Assembly: GCF_016908375.1 (NCBI RefSeq)
Contig: NZ_JAFBDS010000001.1
Location: 467,142 to 531,141 of the forward strand
Direction: 5' to 3'
Source of the DNA: Amphibacillus cookii
GTDB lineage: Bacteria; Bacillota; Bacilli; Bacillales; Amphibacillaceae
Length of the DNA stretch: 64,000 nt
Program-made: the position numbers and the translations under genes
Notes under the pieces: generated by a model
What the model saw: only the letters and a program-made list of their open reading frames with translations
What the model was told of the DNA's origin: nothing
The model's database searches: none
Shown here: in pieces, positions 45,777 through 54,502 of the stretch
How positions within the stretch are numbered: position 1 is the first letter of the stretch
Layout: each line of letters opens with the position of its first letter

Positions 45777-46838
45777 GTGAAGGTCTTTTCTGAGGTGATC
45801 TCGTTTCGGGGAACACATGGACAATTTGGGTATCAACAAGGTGTTAAGTTAAGGGAATCGCCAATAATGCAAAATCGAGACAAATTACATGCTAAAAGAT
45901 ATAAGACACATTTTTCAATTGATATAGAAAAAGGCTTACAATTATTAGATCATTTTGCTCCAAAGCTCCGTTTTGAAATCGAAGGGTTGGCAAACGCTCT
46001 AAAGATGTCACAACAAGAGGCTGTCCGTTCCTTTGCTGGTTATTATTTAGAGGTTGGCAAGAGTGGCTGTTCTATAATGACAGGCGACCAATATTTTGTG
46101 AGAAACTATGACAGTCATCCAAATGGCTATGAAGGGCGCTATGTTCTTTATCAGCCTACTGATGGGGGCTATGCTTCAATGGGACCATCCATGCAAATAA
46201 CCGGTCGAATAGACGGGATAAATGAGAAAGGATTAGTGATGGGATATAACTTTACTAATCGGATTGGTTCTGGTGATGGATTCATTTGTAATATGATTGG
46301 GCGCATGTTATTAGAATATTGTGCGACAGTTGAAGAAGGAGTGAAGCTATTAAAAGCTATTCCCCACCGTACGTCATTTTCTTATGTATTAATGGACCGT
46401 TCAGGTCAATCGGTAATTGTCGAAGCGAGTCCGCGCACTGTTTTGACAAGAATGGCGAATGTATGCACCAATCATTTTGAATATTTAACCCAAGAAAATC
46501 GTTATCGTAACGATGAATCGATTAGACGTATGGACCGAATCAATCGACATTTGCCATCCCGTCTGAAAGCTAACCAGGCGTATCAAATATTTAATCATCG
46601 TTCTCATGCGGTTTTTTCTAATAAGTATCAAGCTTGGTCGGGCACATTGCATACCAGTTTATATCAACCTAGCCAAGGTAAGGGGTGGATTGGTCTTGGT
46701 GCAAATCAAAGACCAGTCGTATTTGATCTCAATCGCTTCTTAGCAGGCGAAGTCCTTCGAGTCCGCCGTATTACGGGCATGTTAGAAAGTCATGTCCCAT
46801 TCATTAATGATCCGAAGTGGTCATCCTTACATAGTTAA
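45777..46838 (+). CDS. C45-type NTN-hydrolase / acyltransferase-like protein
   Basis: The 353-residue protein resembles the peptidase C45 / isopenicillin acyltransferase / linear amide hydrolase superfamily. The N-terminal VISFRGTHGQFGYQQG, the nucleophile candidate Cys98 in KSGCSIMTGD and the following YFVRNYDSHP are the family core. CTNHF and TLHTSLYQP are further conserved parts. Self-cleavage before the cysteine would release a 97-residue propeptide. It is cytoplasmic, with no signal peptide. It starts at GTG after GGGGGTGAGA. The substrate is unknown. Confidence 0.85.
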   Translation: MKVFSEVISFRGTHGQFGYQQGVKLRESPIMQNRDKLHAKRYKTHFSIDIEKGLQLLDHFAPKLRFEIEGLANALKMSQQEAVRSFAGYYLEVGKSGCSIMTGDQYFVRNYDSHPNGYEGRYVLYQPTDGGYASMGPSMQITGRIDGINEKGLVMGYNFTNRIGSGDGFICNMIGRMLLEYCATVEEGVKLLKAIPHRTSFSYVLMDRSGQSVIVEASPRTVLTRMANVCTNHFEYLTQENRYRNDESIRRMDRINRHLPSRLKANQAYQIFNHRSHAVFSNKYQAWSGTLHTSLYQPSQGKGWIGLGANQRPVVFDLNRFLAGEVLRVRRITGMLESHVPFINDPKWSSLHS

Positions 46839-46965
46839 AAGCTTTAACCCGTTCCATAGTATCGATACTGTAAAAGTTTGTGAATTGATACTTCACCTCA
46901 ACAGACTGAGGTTTGTCGAGTGTCTGTTCTTGCTTTTCATTTAATGGTTTAACAGTTACTATCAT
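46804..46965 (-). CDS. Possible small protein of 53 residues, convergent and overlapping
   Basis: The frame begins MIVTVKPLNEKQEQTLDKPQ and continues VEVKYQFTNFYSIDTMERVK. GGGGTGA lies about 5 bases before the ATG. Its last 35 bases overlap the end of the C45 gene on the opposite strand. The longer frame upstream runs into an R1 repeat and is not used. The sequence looks protein-like, but no family is recognised. Confidence 0.4.
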   Translation of the reverse strand: MIVTVKPLNEKQEQTLDKPQSVEVKYQFTNFYSIDTMERVKAFNYVRMTTSDH

Positions 46966-47005
46966 TTTCTTCACCCCATTATTCTTGTTTTGCATATATT
47001 TTAAG

Positions 47006-47104
47006 TTTATCATAGATACCCGTCTATGAAACGCCCGTTTCAAAAGAGAGAACAGAGATCATCCATTTAGGCGTGAGACAACGGAATTGAAGGTTCGTTA
47101 TAAG
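47006..47104 (+). repeat. R1 intergenic repeat, copy 11 (subtype 2, shortened)
   Basis: The left arm TTTATCATAGATACCCGTCT is followed by CGCCCGTTTCAAAAGAG, then CATCCATTTAGGCGTGAGAC, then directly by the end GAATTGAAGGTTCGTTATA. The right hairpin's first arm is deleted. Confidence 0.8.
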
Positions 47105-47296
47105 AAACGACTTGATTATGTAAGTCTAATAATGACATAACATATTAACTTTGAAAAAGTATTATAAACAGCAGTATATACCTCGTTTATATATTTAACC
47201 ACAATTATATAGTATGAAAATTCTAGAATTAGGGTACCGTTAACTGTAACCCACTCGACCGAGAGACGACTGATAATTAAAGGGAGTGTACAGCTG

Positions 47297-48217
47297 ATGT
47301 TTAAGAACAGATTGATGTATTTGCTTTTACTGCTATTATTAGTTGCCTGTGGACAGGCAGATTCAAGTCAAGGTGGTGATGATCATCAGAATTGGCAAGA
47401 GGGAAAAGGGGAACTACCGAGTAGGGTAGGTGAGGCACAAGAAGATGATAAATTTCAACATCTCGATTTTAAACATGCATTTCAAGATCAGGCATATTTA
47501 GCTGAAATGACGAACTTCAATACACCAACAGGTAAATGGTTTATGCTTGATGGTGAAGGTGAGTTTGGTTATGGGCTAACAACAGGCTATCAGGCCCCTG
47601 AGTCAGCAATCAACGTCCATTTAGTCAGTCATCAAGATGAAAATATATCATTTAACCAAAATATTCGTGTCCGTCTTACTAAAGTTGATCAAGACTTTAA
47701 TACAACCGATCTGTTGATTGATGAAACTGTGCATATAGATGAAGTGGCTGAAGAAGAGCTAATATTAGAGGACAATCTTCCTAGTGAAGAAAATGTGCTG
47801 TATGTATTAAGTGCAGAGGTGTTAAATGAAGATGATGAAGTTGAAGATACGTTATTAGGTTTCATTGTGGTGGTATCAGATGAAATGAACGTGGAAATGT
47901 CCTTGGATCAATCGCACTATCATCAAGATGAAGAAGCGACCTTAACCGTTAAAAATTATGGGCCTACCCAGCTCATACTGGGAATGCATTATTCCATTGA
48001 GCAGAAAATAGATGATGATTGGAAGGTTGTTCCACTCGATCTTGCTTTTATTGAGATTGCCATTATATTAGGCCCTGGAGACTCACATCAACAGTCGATA
48101 GAGATAGCTGATCTTGAACCTGGAGAATATCGCGTGGTCAAGGACATTCAAGCTGAGACGTATCAAGAGGCGAGGGCCACGTTAGCTGTTGAATTTATCA
48201 CAGATAACCGTCCGTAA
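47297..48217 (+). CDS. Acidic lipoprotein with Ig-like C-terminal domain
   Basis: The 306-residue lipoprotein has the lipobox LLVACG with Cys18 as the anchor. The mature part is highly acidic. The C-terminal third (about 205-300) has MSLDQSHYHQDEEATLTVKN and LEPGEYRVVKDI, resembling the beta-sandwich of BsuPI-like or immunoglobulin-like extracellular proteins. The last residues (FITDNRP) and the stop codon are read from an R1 repeat. The ATG follows AAAGGGAG. Function unknown. Confidence 0.8.
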   Translation: MFKNRLMYLLLLLLLVACGQADSSQGGDDHQNWQEGKGELPSRVGEAQEDDKFQHLDFKHAFQDQAYLAEMTNFNTPTGKWFMLDGEGEFGYGLTTGYQAPESAINVHLVSHQDENISFNQNIRVRLTKVDQDFNTTDLLIDETVHIDEVAEEELILEDNLPSEENVLYVLSAEVLNEDDEVEDTLLGFIVVVSDEMNVEMSLDQSHYHQDEEATLTVKNYGPTQLILGMHYSIEQKIDDDWKVVPLDLAFIEIAIILGPGDSHQQSIEIADLEPGEYRVVKDIQAETYQEARATLAVEFITDNRP

Positions 48218-48246
48218 AACACTTCAAAATAAGGCTTGTTTTATAG
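48193..48246 (+). repeat. R1 intergenic repeat, copy 12 (deleted; supplies a stop codon)
   Basis: TTTATCACAGATAACCGTCC is joined to a short CTTCAAAATAAGG and an end TTGTTTTATAG. The lipoprotein frame enters it and terminates at the TAA of CCGTCCGTAA. Confidence 0.85.
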
Positions 48247-48247
48247 A

Positions 48248-48299
48248 AAGACGAATGATCATTGGGTTATCCGCCATTGATCATTCGTCTTCATTTTTT
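48248..48299 (+). terminator. Intrinsic terminator after the lipoprotein gene
   Basis: AAGACGAATGATCA pairs perfectly with TGATCATTCGTCTT, followed by CATTTTTTC. The core resembles the hairpin at 11754. Confidence 0.9.
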
Positions 48300-48388
48300 C
48301 TAAACGTATTTTGATTCTATCGTTTTAAAAGTAACGAATACCATGTATTTATCTCATTTGAATAGATTCGGAAAAGCGCATTGCACCT

Positions 48389-49198
48389 TTAATCTATTGC
48401 TTTTATAATCTCTGTTTCTTTACTGTCAAGCATATTTTTATCGAGGAAAGCATTAACAGATTTATTCATTTCACCGGCTAGTTCTTGTGTTTCTTCACTA
48501 CTTCCAATTAAATATATATATTCCCAGTTGTGGTCTTTTGCTAGTTTATCTAGCTTTGGTGCAATCTGTTTGTACCAGCGATGGCGATTGGCTTCAAATC
48601 TTGCAATAAATTGCTCGCGCTTGGTACTTTTACCACCAGAGCCGACGGTAGCTCGGGCACGATGAGGGCCAGTATGTTGTCGCCAGTCTTCTGTATCCAA
48701 GTCTAACGCATAGAAGTAAGTATTTATAGGGCGCCCCAGTTCAGTTTCAACAATTTTAATCGCCTCTTTTTGGGTGAGTATTATACCTGTTTTCGGAAAA
48801 TTTTGATGCAATTGAATAAGTTGATCAACTTTTGCTATTTCTTCCCAAAAGAATTCGGTTTGTACGGGAACCTGAAACCGCTCGGCAAACCAAGTCGAGT
48901 GATCAGGCGTCGCAAATATAATAACACTTTTTGCTAATTCAAGTTCGTGTTCTGCCATGTAGTCTTCAACGTCACTCTTTATTTTACAGAAATTCTCCAA
49001 TTCTTCTTTATCACCTTCATTTTCTAAATATTTTTCAAAACGTTGCAAGCCATTTTTTAAATGAATTTTCCATTCGCCACCTTGTTGATCGGGATCTGCG
49101 GGATCTGTGTTTAAATACATTGTAAATACACGCTTTGGTTTCTCTAGATATATGCGTTCTAATCGCTTTATTTCTTTATTTAAATCCATACGTTGCAT
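48389..49198 (-). CDS. VLRF1/baeRF-type release-factor-like protein
   Basis: The 269-residue protein matches the VLRF1 family of archaeo-eukaryotic release factor-related proteins: KRVFTMYLNTDPADPDQQGG near the start, SVIIFATPDHSTWFAERFQV, HRARATVGSGGKSTKREQF and YIYLIGSSEE. The glycine-rich GSGGK stretch is where a release factor would place a catalytic loop. These proteins are proposed to act on stalled peptidyl-tRNA, but a bacterial role is unproven. AAAGGAG lies close to the first ATG; the ATG at 49189 is the alternative. Confidence 0.7.
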   Translation of the reverse strand: MQRMDLNKEIKRLERIYLEKPKRVFTMYLNTDPADPDQQGGEWKIHLKNGLQRFEKYLENEGDKEELENFCKIKSDVEDYMAEHELELAKSVIIFATPDHSTWFAERFQVPVQTEFFWEEIAKVDQLIQLHQNFPKTGIILTQKEAIKIVETELGRPINTYFYALDLDTEDWRQHTGPHRARATVGSGGKSTKREQFIARFEANRHRWYKQIAPKLDKLAKDHNWEYIYLIGSSEETQELAGEMNKSVNAFLDKNMLDSKETEIIKAID

Positions 49199-49417
49199 CT
49201 ACTCCTTTATTTAATAATAGCTTCCTATAGTTCATTACTAACCTAAAATAAAAGGTGTTAAACCTTCGTTTCTTAAAGTGCTTATTTATAATAGAAAAGT
49301 TGCTTAAAAATAACTAGAAATACGCTATAATATAGAATGGATAGCACTTTAGATGAATAGATTCAAACGTAAATGGTAAATCAAATAGGTTTTAAAACAA
49401 TAGGGGAGGGAATAGCT

Positions 49418-49822
49418 GTGACAACGGTAAGACCATTTTTAATGTTTACTGGCCAAGCAGAAGAGGCAATGCGATTGTATGTTGATAGTTTTGATGACGC
49501 TGAGATTAATGAATTACAACGTTATGGTCACAATGAAATAGGCAAAATAGACAAAGTTCAACAAGCAGTTTTCACCATTCACGGACAAACGATCATCTGT
49601 ACCGATAGTATTGTTGAACATCAATTTGATTTTACACCATCAACTTCACTTTTTGTCGAATGCGATTCGCTTGAAGAATTAGAGCGTGTTTATCATAAGT
49701 TAATAACTGATGGAGAAATATTGATGCCTCTTGATCAATATGGATTTAGTGAGAAGTTCGTTTGGTTTAATGATCGTTTTGGTGTGTCATGGCAATTAAA
49801 TTTTTCTAAAAAATTGCAGTGA
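49418..49822 (+). CDS. PhnB-like VOC (glyoxalase fold) protein
   Basis: The 134-residue protein begins VTTVRPFLMFTGQAEEAMRL. It has the PhnB/VOC features FYxxxF-like LYVDSFDDAEI, HGQTIICTDS and DRFGVSWQLNFSK. I chose GTG at 49418 because GGGGAGGG lies 7 bases upstream; an in-frame ATG at 49373 has none. Members of this branch are often annotated as 3-demethylubiquinone methyltransferase-like, but no enzymatic activity can be inferred. Confidence 0.85.
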   Translation: MTTVRPFLMFTGQAEEAMRLYVDSFDDAEINELQRYGHNEIGKIDKVQQAVFTIHGQTIICTDSIVEHQFDFTPSTSLFVECDSLEELERVYHKLITDGEILMPLDQYGFSEKFVWFNDRFGVSWQLNFSKKLQ

Positions 49823-49849
49823 GTTGAGGCGGAGCTTATCACCTTTGTT

Positions 49850-49935
49850 TTTTGGGGCTGGGACAACAATAAAAGTAATAAGTTCAAATACGAATGATCC
49901 GTTTTTAGTGGCTGGATCATTCGTATTTACAGAAC
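49850..49935 (+). repeat. R2-related short palindrome
   Basis: GGGCTGGGACAACAATAAAAG precedes AAATACGAATGATCC, which pairs with GGATCATTCGTATTT around a 15-base loop. It matches the outer arms of the R2 copy at 54104 with the centre removed. Confidence 0.65.
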
Positions 49936-49969
49936 ATATTTTTGTTATGCCCTGGCCTCTTTGGGTGGA

Positions 49970-50758
49970 TCAAAGTAAGGTTGAAGCACCATCAATATAA
50001 ACCTCAGTTCCTGTAATATGTGCTGATGCATCAGAGACAAGGAAATGAACGAGGTCAGCGACTTGTTCTGGCTTTCCTCCTTTTCCTTCTAGCGGTTGAT
50101 CTCCTTCTGGGTATTCTACAGGTATCTTTACTTTTTCTAAATTTTCTTCTTCTTTAAATGTATTTTTACCAATATTCGTTTCAATTAGACCAGGACATAC
50201 GATGTTGACACGAATATGATATTCTGTAAGTTCTAGAGCGGCCATTTTACCAAATGCCATTTGTGCTGCTTTGCTTGAACTATAGGCAGACATACCAATC
50301 GCAGAAAACTTTCTCGTTCCATTAATGGAACTTGTGATCACCATACTACCCCCACGTTTTTTTAGATATGGAATCGCATATTTGGTTGTTAGAAAGGTCC
50401 CTTTTAAATTGGTTTCTAGTGTTTGGTCCCATTCTTCGGGGGTAATATCTTCAATGGGTGTAACCTTACCATTTATACCTGCGTTGGCAAACACGATATC
50501 AAGTTTACCGAAATGTTCAACAATCGATTTTATAGCTTGCTCAACCTGTTCGGGGTCACGAATATCGGCTTCTGCAATCATTGCTTCCCCATCATGTTTA
50601 ATAATTTTCTTTTTCACGTGCTCTGCATCTTCTTTTTTTATATCGATTAATCCCACTTTTGCCCCTTCAGCGGCAAATTTTAATGCGGTTGCTTTGCCAA
50701 TCCCTGAGCTTGCACCTGTAACAATTGCTACTTGATTTTTTAACGATGAGGTTTGCAT
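49970..50758 (-). CDS. Short-chain dehydrogenase/reductase (classical SDR)
   Basis: The 262-residue oxidoreductase has the cofactor motif TGASSGIGKAT, the NAG motif ANAGINGK, the catalytic serine in VITSSINGT and YSSSKAA with tyrosine and lysine. Asp in LIDIKKE after beta-2 favours NAD(H). I chose ATG at 50758 since AAGGAG lies 7 bases upstream; the ATG at 50779 lacks a site. An unusual PEGDQPLEGKGGKPEQ loop precedes the C-terminus. The substrate is unknown. Confidence 0.9.
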   Translation of the reverse strand: MQTSSLKNQVAIVTGASSGIGKATALKFAAEGAKVGLIDIKKEDAEHVKKKIIKHDGEAMIAEADIRDPEQVEQAIKSIVEHFGKLDIVFANAGINGKVTPIEDITPEEWDQTLETNLKGTFLTTKYAIPYLKKRGGSMVITSSINGTRKFSAIGMSAYSSSKAAQMAFGKMAALELTEYHIRVNIVCPGLIETNIGKNTFKEEENLEKVKIPVEYPEGDQPLEGKGGKPEQVADLVHFLVSDASAHITGTEVYIDGASTLL

Positions 50759-51069
50759 ATCTTGGCTCCTTGGGTTCATTTTTAAAATTTTATCTCATAA
50801 AATCAGCTCTTCATTAGTCTATTCTTTGTATACCCAATTTAGATTTATTTACACCATTTAAAAAAGTGTGGATTTCCACTAGACAGCTTAATTATTTGTG
50901 TTAAAACCTATTTATTAAACCACTTCATATGTTTTTCGCGATACTGAACTGCTGAACGCCTGTTTGCACTTGATGAGTCTGGTAACTATTCGCGGATTGG
51001 TAACCCAACCGTCGATGAATAGTTGCTATTACTTCGTTTAATTACGTATCAACCAAACGGTGTACAAGG

Positions 51070-51143
51070 ACACAAATTTGTGTACATGTCCTTATCCTAC
51101 GATCTTGTTTAGAACAAAGTCAACGGCATTGTAATCGGTTTCT
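51070..51143. promoter_or_regulatory. glvCA upstream region: palindrome and candidate cre site
   Basis: ACACAAATTTGTGT (51070-51083) is a perfect palindrome that could bind the RpiR-type regulator GlvR. TGTAATCGGTTTCT (51130-51143) fits the CcpA site pattern. The remaining part of 50759-51191 shows no gene. Both assignments are inference. Confidence 0.45.
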
Positions 51144-51191
51144 TTGTCAATTATATTTAAATTAATAAAACAACAGGGGAGGGATTGAACA

Positions 51192-52778
51192 ATGAAAGAT
51201 TTTTTTCAGAAGTTAGGGAAATCATTAATGATGCCGATTTCAATTATAGCTGCAGCAGGTATCTTCTTAGGATTAGCTTCAATCTTGCAAAATCCAGATA
51301 TTGTAGGTGAGACGTTTGTTTCATTTACGAGTGTACAAAATGTTATTGGCTTTGTTCGAGCATTAGCAGGAGCATTATTTGGAAATCTACCTATTTTGTT
51401 TGCGGTGTCAATAGCGATAGGAATGGCGAGAAAAGAGAAGCCGACTTCAGCATTTTCTGCAGTGATTGGATTTATTATTTTTCATATGACGTTGAACTAT
51501 ATATTAGCTCTCAATGGATATACGGTAGAAACGACTTCAATTGATTACTTAATGGGGCAAGGGATGACAGAGCTAGAAGCCACGCAAGTGAATGCTCAGT
51601 ATGAGACCGTACTTGGCATTTTTACATTAAGAATGAATGTCTTTGCTGGAATCTTAGTAGGGGGCTTGGTTGCAGCGTTGCATAATAAATTCTATAACAT
51701 TGAATTACCTGTAGCCATTAGTTTCTTTGGTGGTAAACGATTTATTCCAATTATTACGACCGTTGTTGTTCCTTTGCTAGGTTTAATCATGTATTACGTA
51801 TGGCCACTGTTTGGAGCAGCAATTGAAGCACTGGGTAATATCATCGCAGATTCAGGTATATTTGGAACATTTTTATTTGGTTTTCTGGAACGTTTATTAA
51901 TTCCAACGGGTCTTCATCATATTTTAAATCAACTCGTTCGATTTACACCGATTGGTGGCATTGCCATGATTGAAGGTGAACAAATTGTCGGTGCGTTGAA
52001 TATCTTTAACACAGCACTTGCACAAGATGTTCTTGATTTTGACTTAATGGCTTCGGCTACACGATTTTTAGCACAAGGTAAGGTGCCATTTATGGTATTT
52101 GGTCTTCCAGCTGCTGGGCTCGCTATTATTAGAACAGCGAGAAGTGGTGAACAAAAGCGTGTCAAAGGTTTATTGTATGCCGCCTTATTGGCTTCATTCA
52201 CAACGGGAATAACTGAACCGATTGAATTTTCATTTATTTTTGTTTCACCGATACTATTTGTTTTCCATGCTTTAATGTCAGGATTATCTTTTATGTTAAT
52301 GGATTTATTTAATGTCGTTATTGGAAATGTTCAAGGTGGTGTGATTGATTTAACGGTATTTGGTGTTCTACAAGGAACCGAAACCAATTGGTTCTTTGCT
52401 GTTATTGTTGGGCTAGGTTACGCCTTTGCTTATTATTATTTCTTTAAATATATTATTGAGAAGAAAAATGTGCAGACACCAGGTCGTGAACAATTAGATG
52501 AGGGACAAGATGTGGTTATCAATGATGATGGTAACATCGGTGAGACGATTGTTCATGCTTTAGGTGGCGTTAATAACATTGAAGAAATTGAGAATTGTTT
52601 TACACGCCTTCGTCTTGTTTTAAAAGATGCAAATATTGCTGACGAAAAAGCCTTAAAGGAAACAGGAGCAGCAGGTGTTGTCAAAATAGATGATACACAT
52701 TTACAAGTCATATATGGACCACAAGTAGAAGGGATTGCTGATAAAGTGAAAGGGGTGCCAGGAAATGAAGAAAAATAA
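51192..52778 (+). CDS. glvC: PTS maltose/alpha-glucoside transporter EIICB (GlvC/MalP)
   Basis: The 528-residue protein has an N-terminal EIIC membrane domain (about 1-415) with FLERLLIPTGLHHILNQL and GITEPIEFSFIFVSP. A C-terminal EIIB domain follows, with its phosphorylated cysteine in EIENCFTRLRLVLKD. It imports maltose or similar alpha-glucosides as 6-phosphate. The length is that of B. subtilis MalP. An EIIA domain is absent, so a shared EIIA is needed. It overlaps glvA by 14 bases. Confidence 0.94.
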   Translation: MKDFFQKLGKSLMMPISIIAAAGIFLGLASILQNPDIVGETFVSFTSVQNVIGFVRALAGALFGNLPILFAVSIAIGMARKEKPTSAFSAVIGFIIFHMTLNYILALNGYTVETTSIDYLMGQGMTELEATQVNAQYETVLGIFTLRMNVFAGILVGGLVAALHNKFYNIELPVAISFFGGKRFIPIITTVVVPLLGLIMYYVWPLFGAAIEALGNIIADSGIFGTFLFGFLERLLIPTGLHHILNQLVRFTPIGGIAMIEGEQIVGALNIFNTALAQDVLDFDLMASATRFLAQGKVPFMVFGLPAAGLAIIRTARSGEQKRVKGLLYAALLASFTTGITEPIEFSFIFVSPILFVFHALMSGLSFMLMDLFNVVIGNVQGGVIDLTVFGVLQGTETNWFFAVIVGLGYAFAYYYFFKYIIEKKNVQTPGREQLDEGQDVVINDDGNIGETIVHALGGVNNIEEIENCFTRLRLVLKDANIADEKALKETGAAGVVKIDDTHLQVIYGPQVEGIADKVKGVPGNEEK

Positions 52779-54087
52779 TATTGTATTAGTTGGTGGAGGG
52801 TCAACTTGGACACCAGGTATTTTGAAAGCGATGACCACACATTTAGATCAATTCGCGTTAAATCGTGTTGTCCTTTACGATATAGATGCAGAACGTCAAA
52901 ATGTTATTGGAGCGTTTGCGAAAATATTGTTTAAAGAAGAAGCACCAGAAGTTGAGGTAGAATACACAACGGATAAAGAAGTGGCTTATAAAGATGTTGA
53001 TTTTGTGTTCTGTCAAATGCGTACAGGTGGTTTTACCATGCGTGAACAAGATGAGAAAATTCCACTTAGCATGGGCTTAATTGGGCAAGAAACCTGTGGG
53101 CCGGGTGGCTTTGCTTATGGTTTGCGATCGATTCGTGATATGGTGGAAATGGTAAAAGATGTGCGACGCTTAAGTCCTGATGCCTGGATTTTAAATTATA
53201 CCAATCCTGCAGCTATTGTCGGGTTAGCATTAGATAAAATTTTTCCTGAAGATGATCGAATTCTTAACATTTGTGATCAACCGGTTAACTTAATGCGTTC
53301 ATATGCAAAATTAATTAATCATGATGTGAATAAATTGGAGCCGACATATTTTGGTTTGAATCATTTCGGCTGGTTTACAGCGATTTATGATGAGCACGGT
53401 ACAGATGTGGCACCTAAAATTAAAGATATTGTGTTAAATGGTGGTTTTCGCCCAGTCGATGCGGAGCAACGGGATCAATCATGGTTAGATACGTATGCGA
53501 TGGTAGAGGATATGTTGCGTGATTTTCCAGAATACTTACCGAATACGTATTTACAGTATTATCTCTATCCTCAATATAAGCAGACGAAGCTTGATCCAAA
53601 CCATACGCGTACAGATGAAGTTCGTCAAGGCCGTGAGAAAAAAGTGTTTGCAGAATGTAAACGCATTGTTGATAATGGAACAGCTCAAGACTCTAGTGTT
53701 GTTCACAATGATGCACACGGTGATATGATGGTAGAAGTGGCTGCATCAATTGCCAATCATTTGCGTAAGACATATGTAGTGATTGTGAGAAACAATGGTA
53801 TTGTCGCAAATCTGCCTGATGATGTCATGATTGAAGTCGCTGCTTCACTAGGCAAAAATGGACCAGCACCTTATGCGGTCGGTAAGATTGATACTTTTTA
53901 TAAAGGTTTAATTGAAGGACAACATGCTTTTGAAAAATTAACAGTTGAATCTTATATTGAAGGATCGTATACAAAAGCTCTTCAAGCATTAACCCTAAAT
54001 CGCACGGTTGTTGATGCTAAAAAAGCTCGACAAGTGTTAGATGCATTAATTGAAGCAAATAAAGGGTATTGGCCAGTATTAAAATAG
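52765..54087 (+). CDS. glvA: 6-phospho-alpha-glucosidase (GH4) GlvA/MalA
   Basis: The 440-residue enzyme hydrolyses maltose-6-phosphate using NAD and a divalent metal. It begins NNIVLVGGGSTWTPGILKAM, the GH4 nucleotide-binding loop. GQETCGPGGFAYGLRSI and LNICDQPVNLM carry the metal-site cysteine region, and GLNHFGWF the histidine. It directly follows and overlaps glvC, so uptake and hydrolysis are co-expressed. B. subtilis has glvA-glvR-glvC; the order differs here. Confidence 0.95.
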   Translation: MKKNNIVLVGGGSTWTPGILKAMTTHLDQFALNRVVLYDIDAERQNVIGAFAKILFKEEAPEVEVEYTTDKEVAYKDVDFVFCQMRTGGFTMREQDEKIPLSMGLIGQETCGPGGFAYGLRSIRDMVEMVKDVRRLSPDAWILNYTNPAAIVGLALDKIFPEDDRILNICDQPVNLMRSYAKLINHDVNKLEPTYFGLNHFGWFTAIYDEHGTDVAPKIKDIVLNGGFRPVDAEQRDQSWLDTYAMVEDMLRDFPEYLPNTYLQYYLYPQYKQTKLDPNHTRTDEVRQGREKKVFAECKRIVDNGTAQDSSVVHNDAHGDMMVEVAASIANHLRKTYVVIVRNNGIVANLPDDVMIEVAASLGKNGPAPYAVGKIDTFYKGLIEGQHAFEKLTVESYIEGSYTKALQALTLNRTVVDAKKARQVLDALIEANKGYWPVLK

Positions 54088-54103
54088 AGAAAAGGATGGC
54101 AAA

Positions 54104-54358
54104 GAGGCCGGGACATAACAAAAATATGCTCTCCAAATACGAATGATGTTAGCATGTCTAGGTTTATCACATACCCGCAGAGGAAATATACTCCCTTTCT
54201 GCGGGCACGGCTTCAGCTAATTCAGTAAAGCCGAAAGCGCTTTACTGAATGGATCTTCAGCTCGTGCTGTTCCCGCTAGAGTGTCGCATATTTCCACTGC
54301 TCTTTGGTATCATTCGTATTTGATCTTATGTCTTTTACTTTTGTCCCAACCTCTTCAT
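54104..54358 (+). repeat. R2 palindromic repeat, long copy
   Basis: Outer arms AGAGGCCGGGACA and TTTTGTCCCAACCTCT pair, as do CAAATACGAATGAT and ATCATTCGTATTTG. The centre has TCTGCGGGCACGGCTTCAGC, a TTCAGTAAAGC/GCTTTACTGAA hairpin and GGATCTTCAGCTCGTGCTG. It is the best-preserved R2 copy. Confidence 0.85.
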
Positions 54359-54361
54359 TAT

Positions 54362-54502
54362 GTTTATCCCAGATAACGGTCGTAAAACGTCCGTCACAAC
54401 ACTTCTATTAGGTAAGAATTAACTGCTGTTCATGCACTGATTTATTCAACTACCAATCAGTGAAGGAAAACGCCAACCCGTGATTGAAGCTTCGTTTTAA
54501 GT
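54362..54502 (+). repeat. R1 intergenic repeat, copy 13 (end forms glvR stop codon)
   Basis: TTTATCCCAGATAACGGTCG starts the copy, and GATTGAAGCTTCGTTTTA ends it. The middle is degenerate. The TAA stop of glvR on the - strand is the complement of the terminal TTTTA. Confidence 0.8.

Noticed and set aside
50325-50735. Open frame of 136 codons antisense to the SDR gene
   Set aside because: The SDR motifs on the - strand are unambiguous and the + frame lacks a ribosome site.
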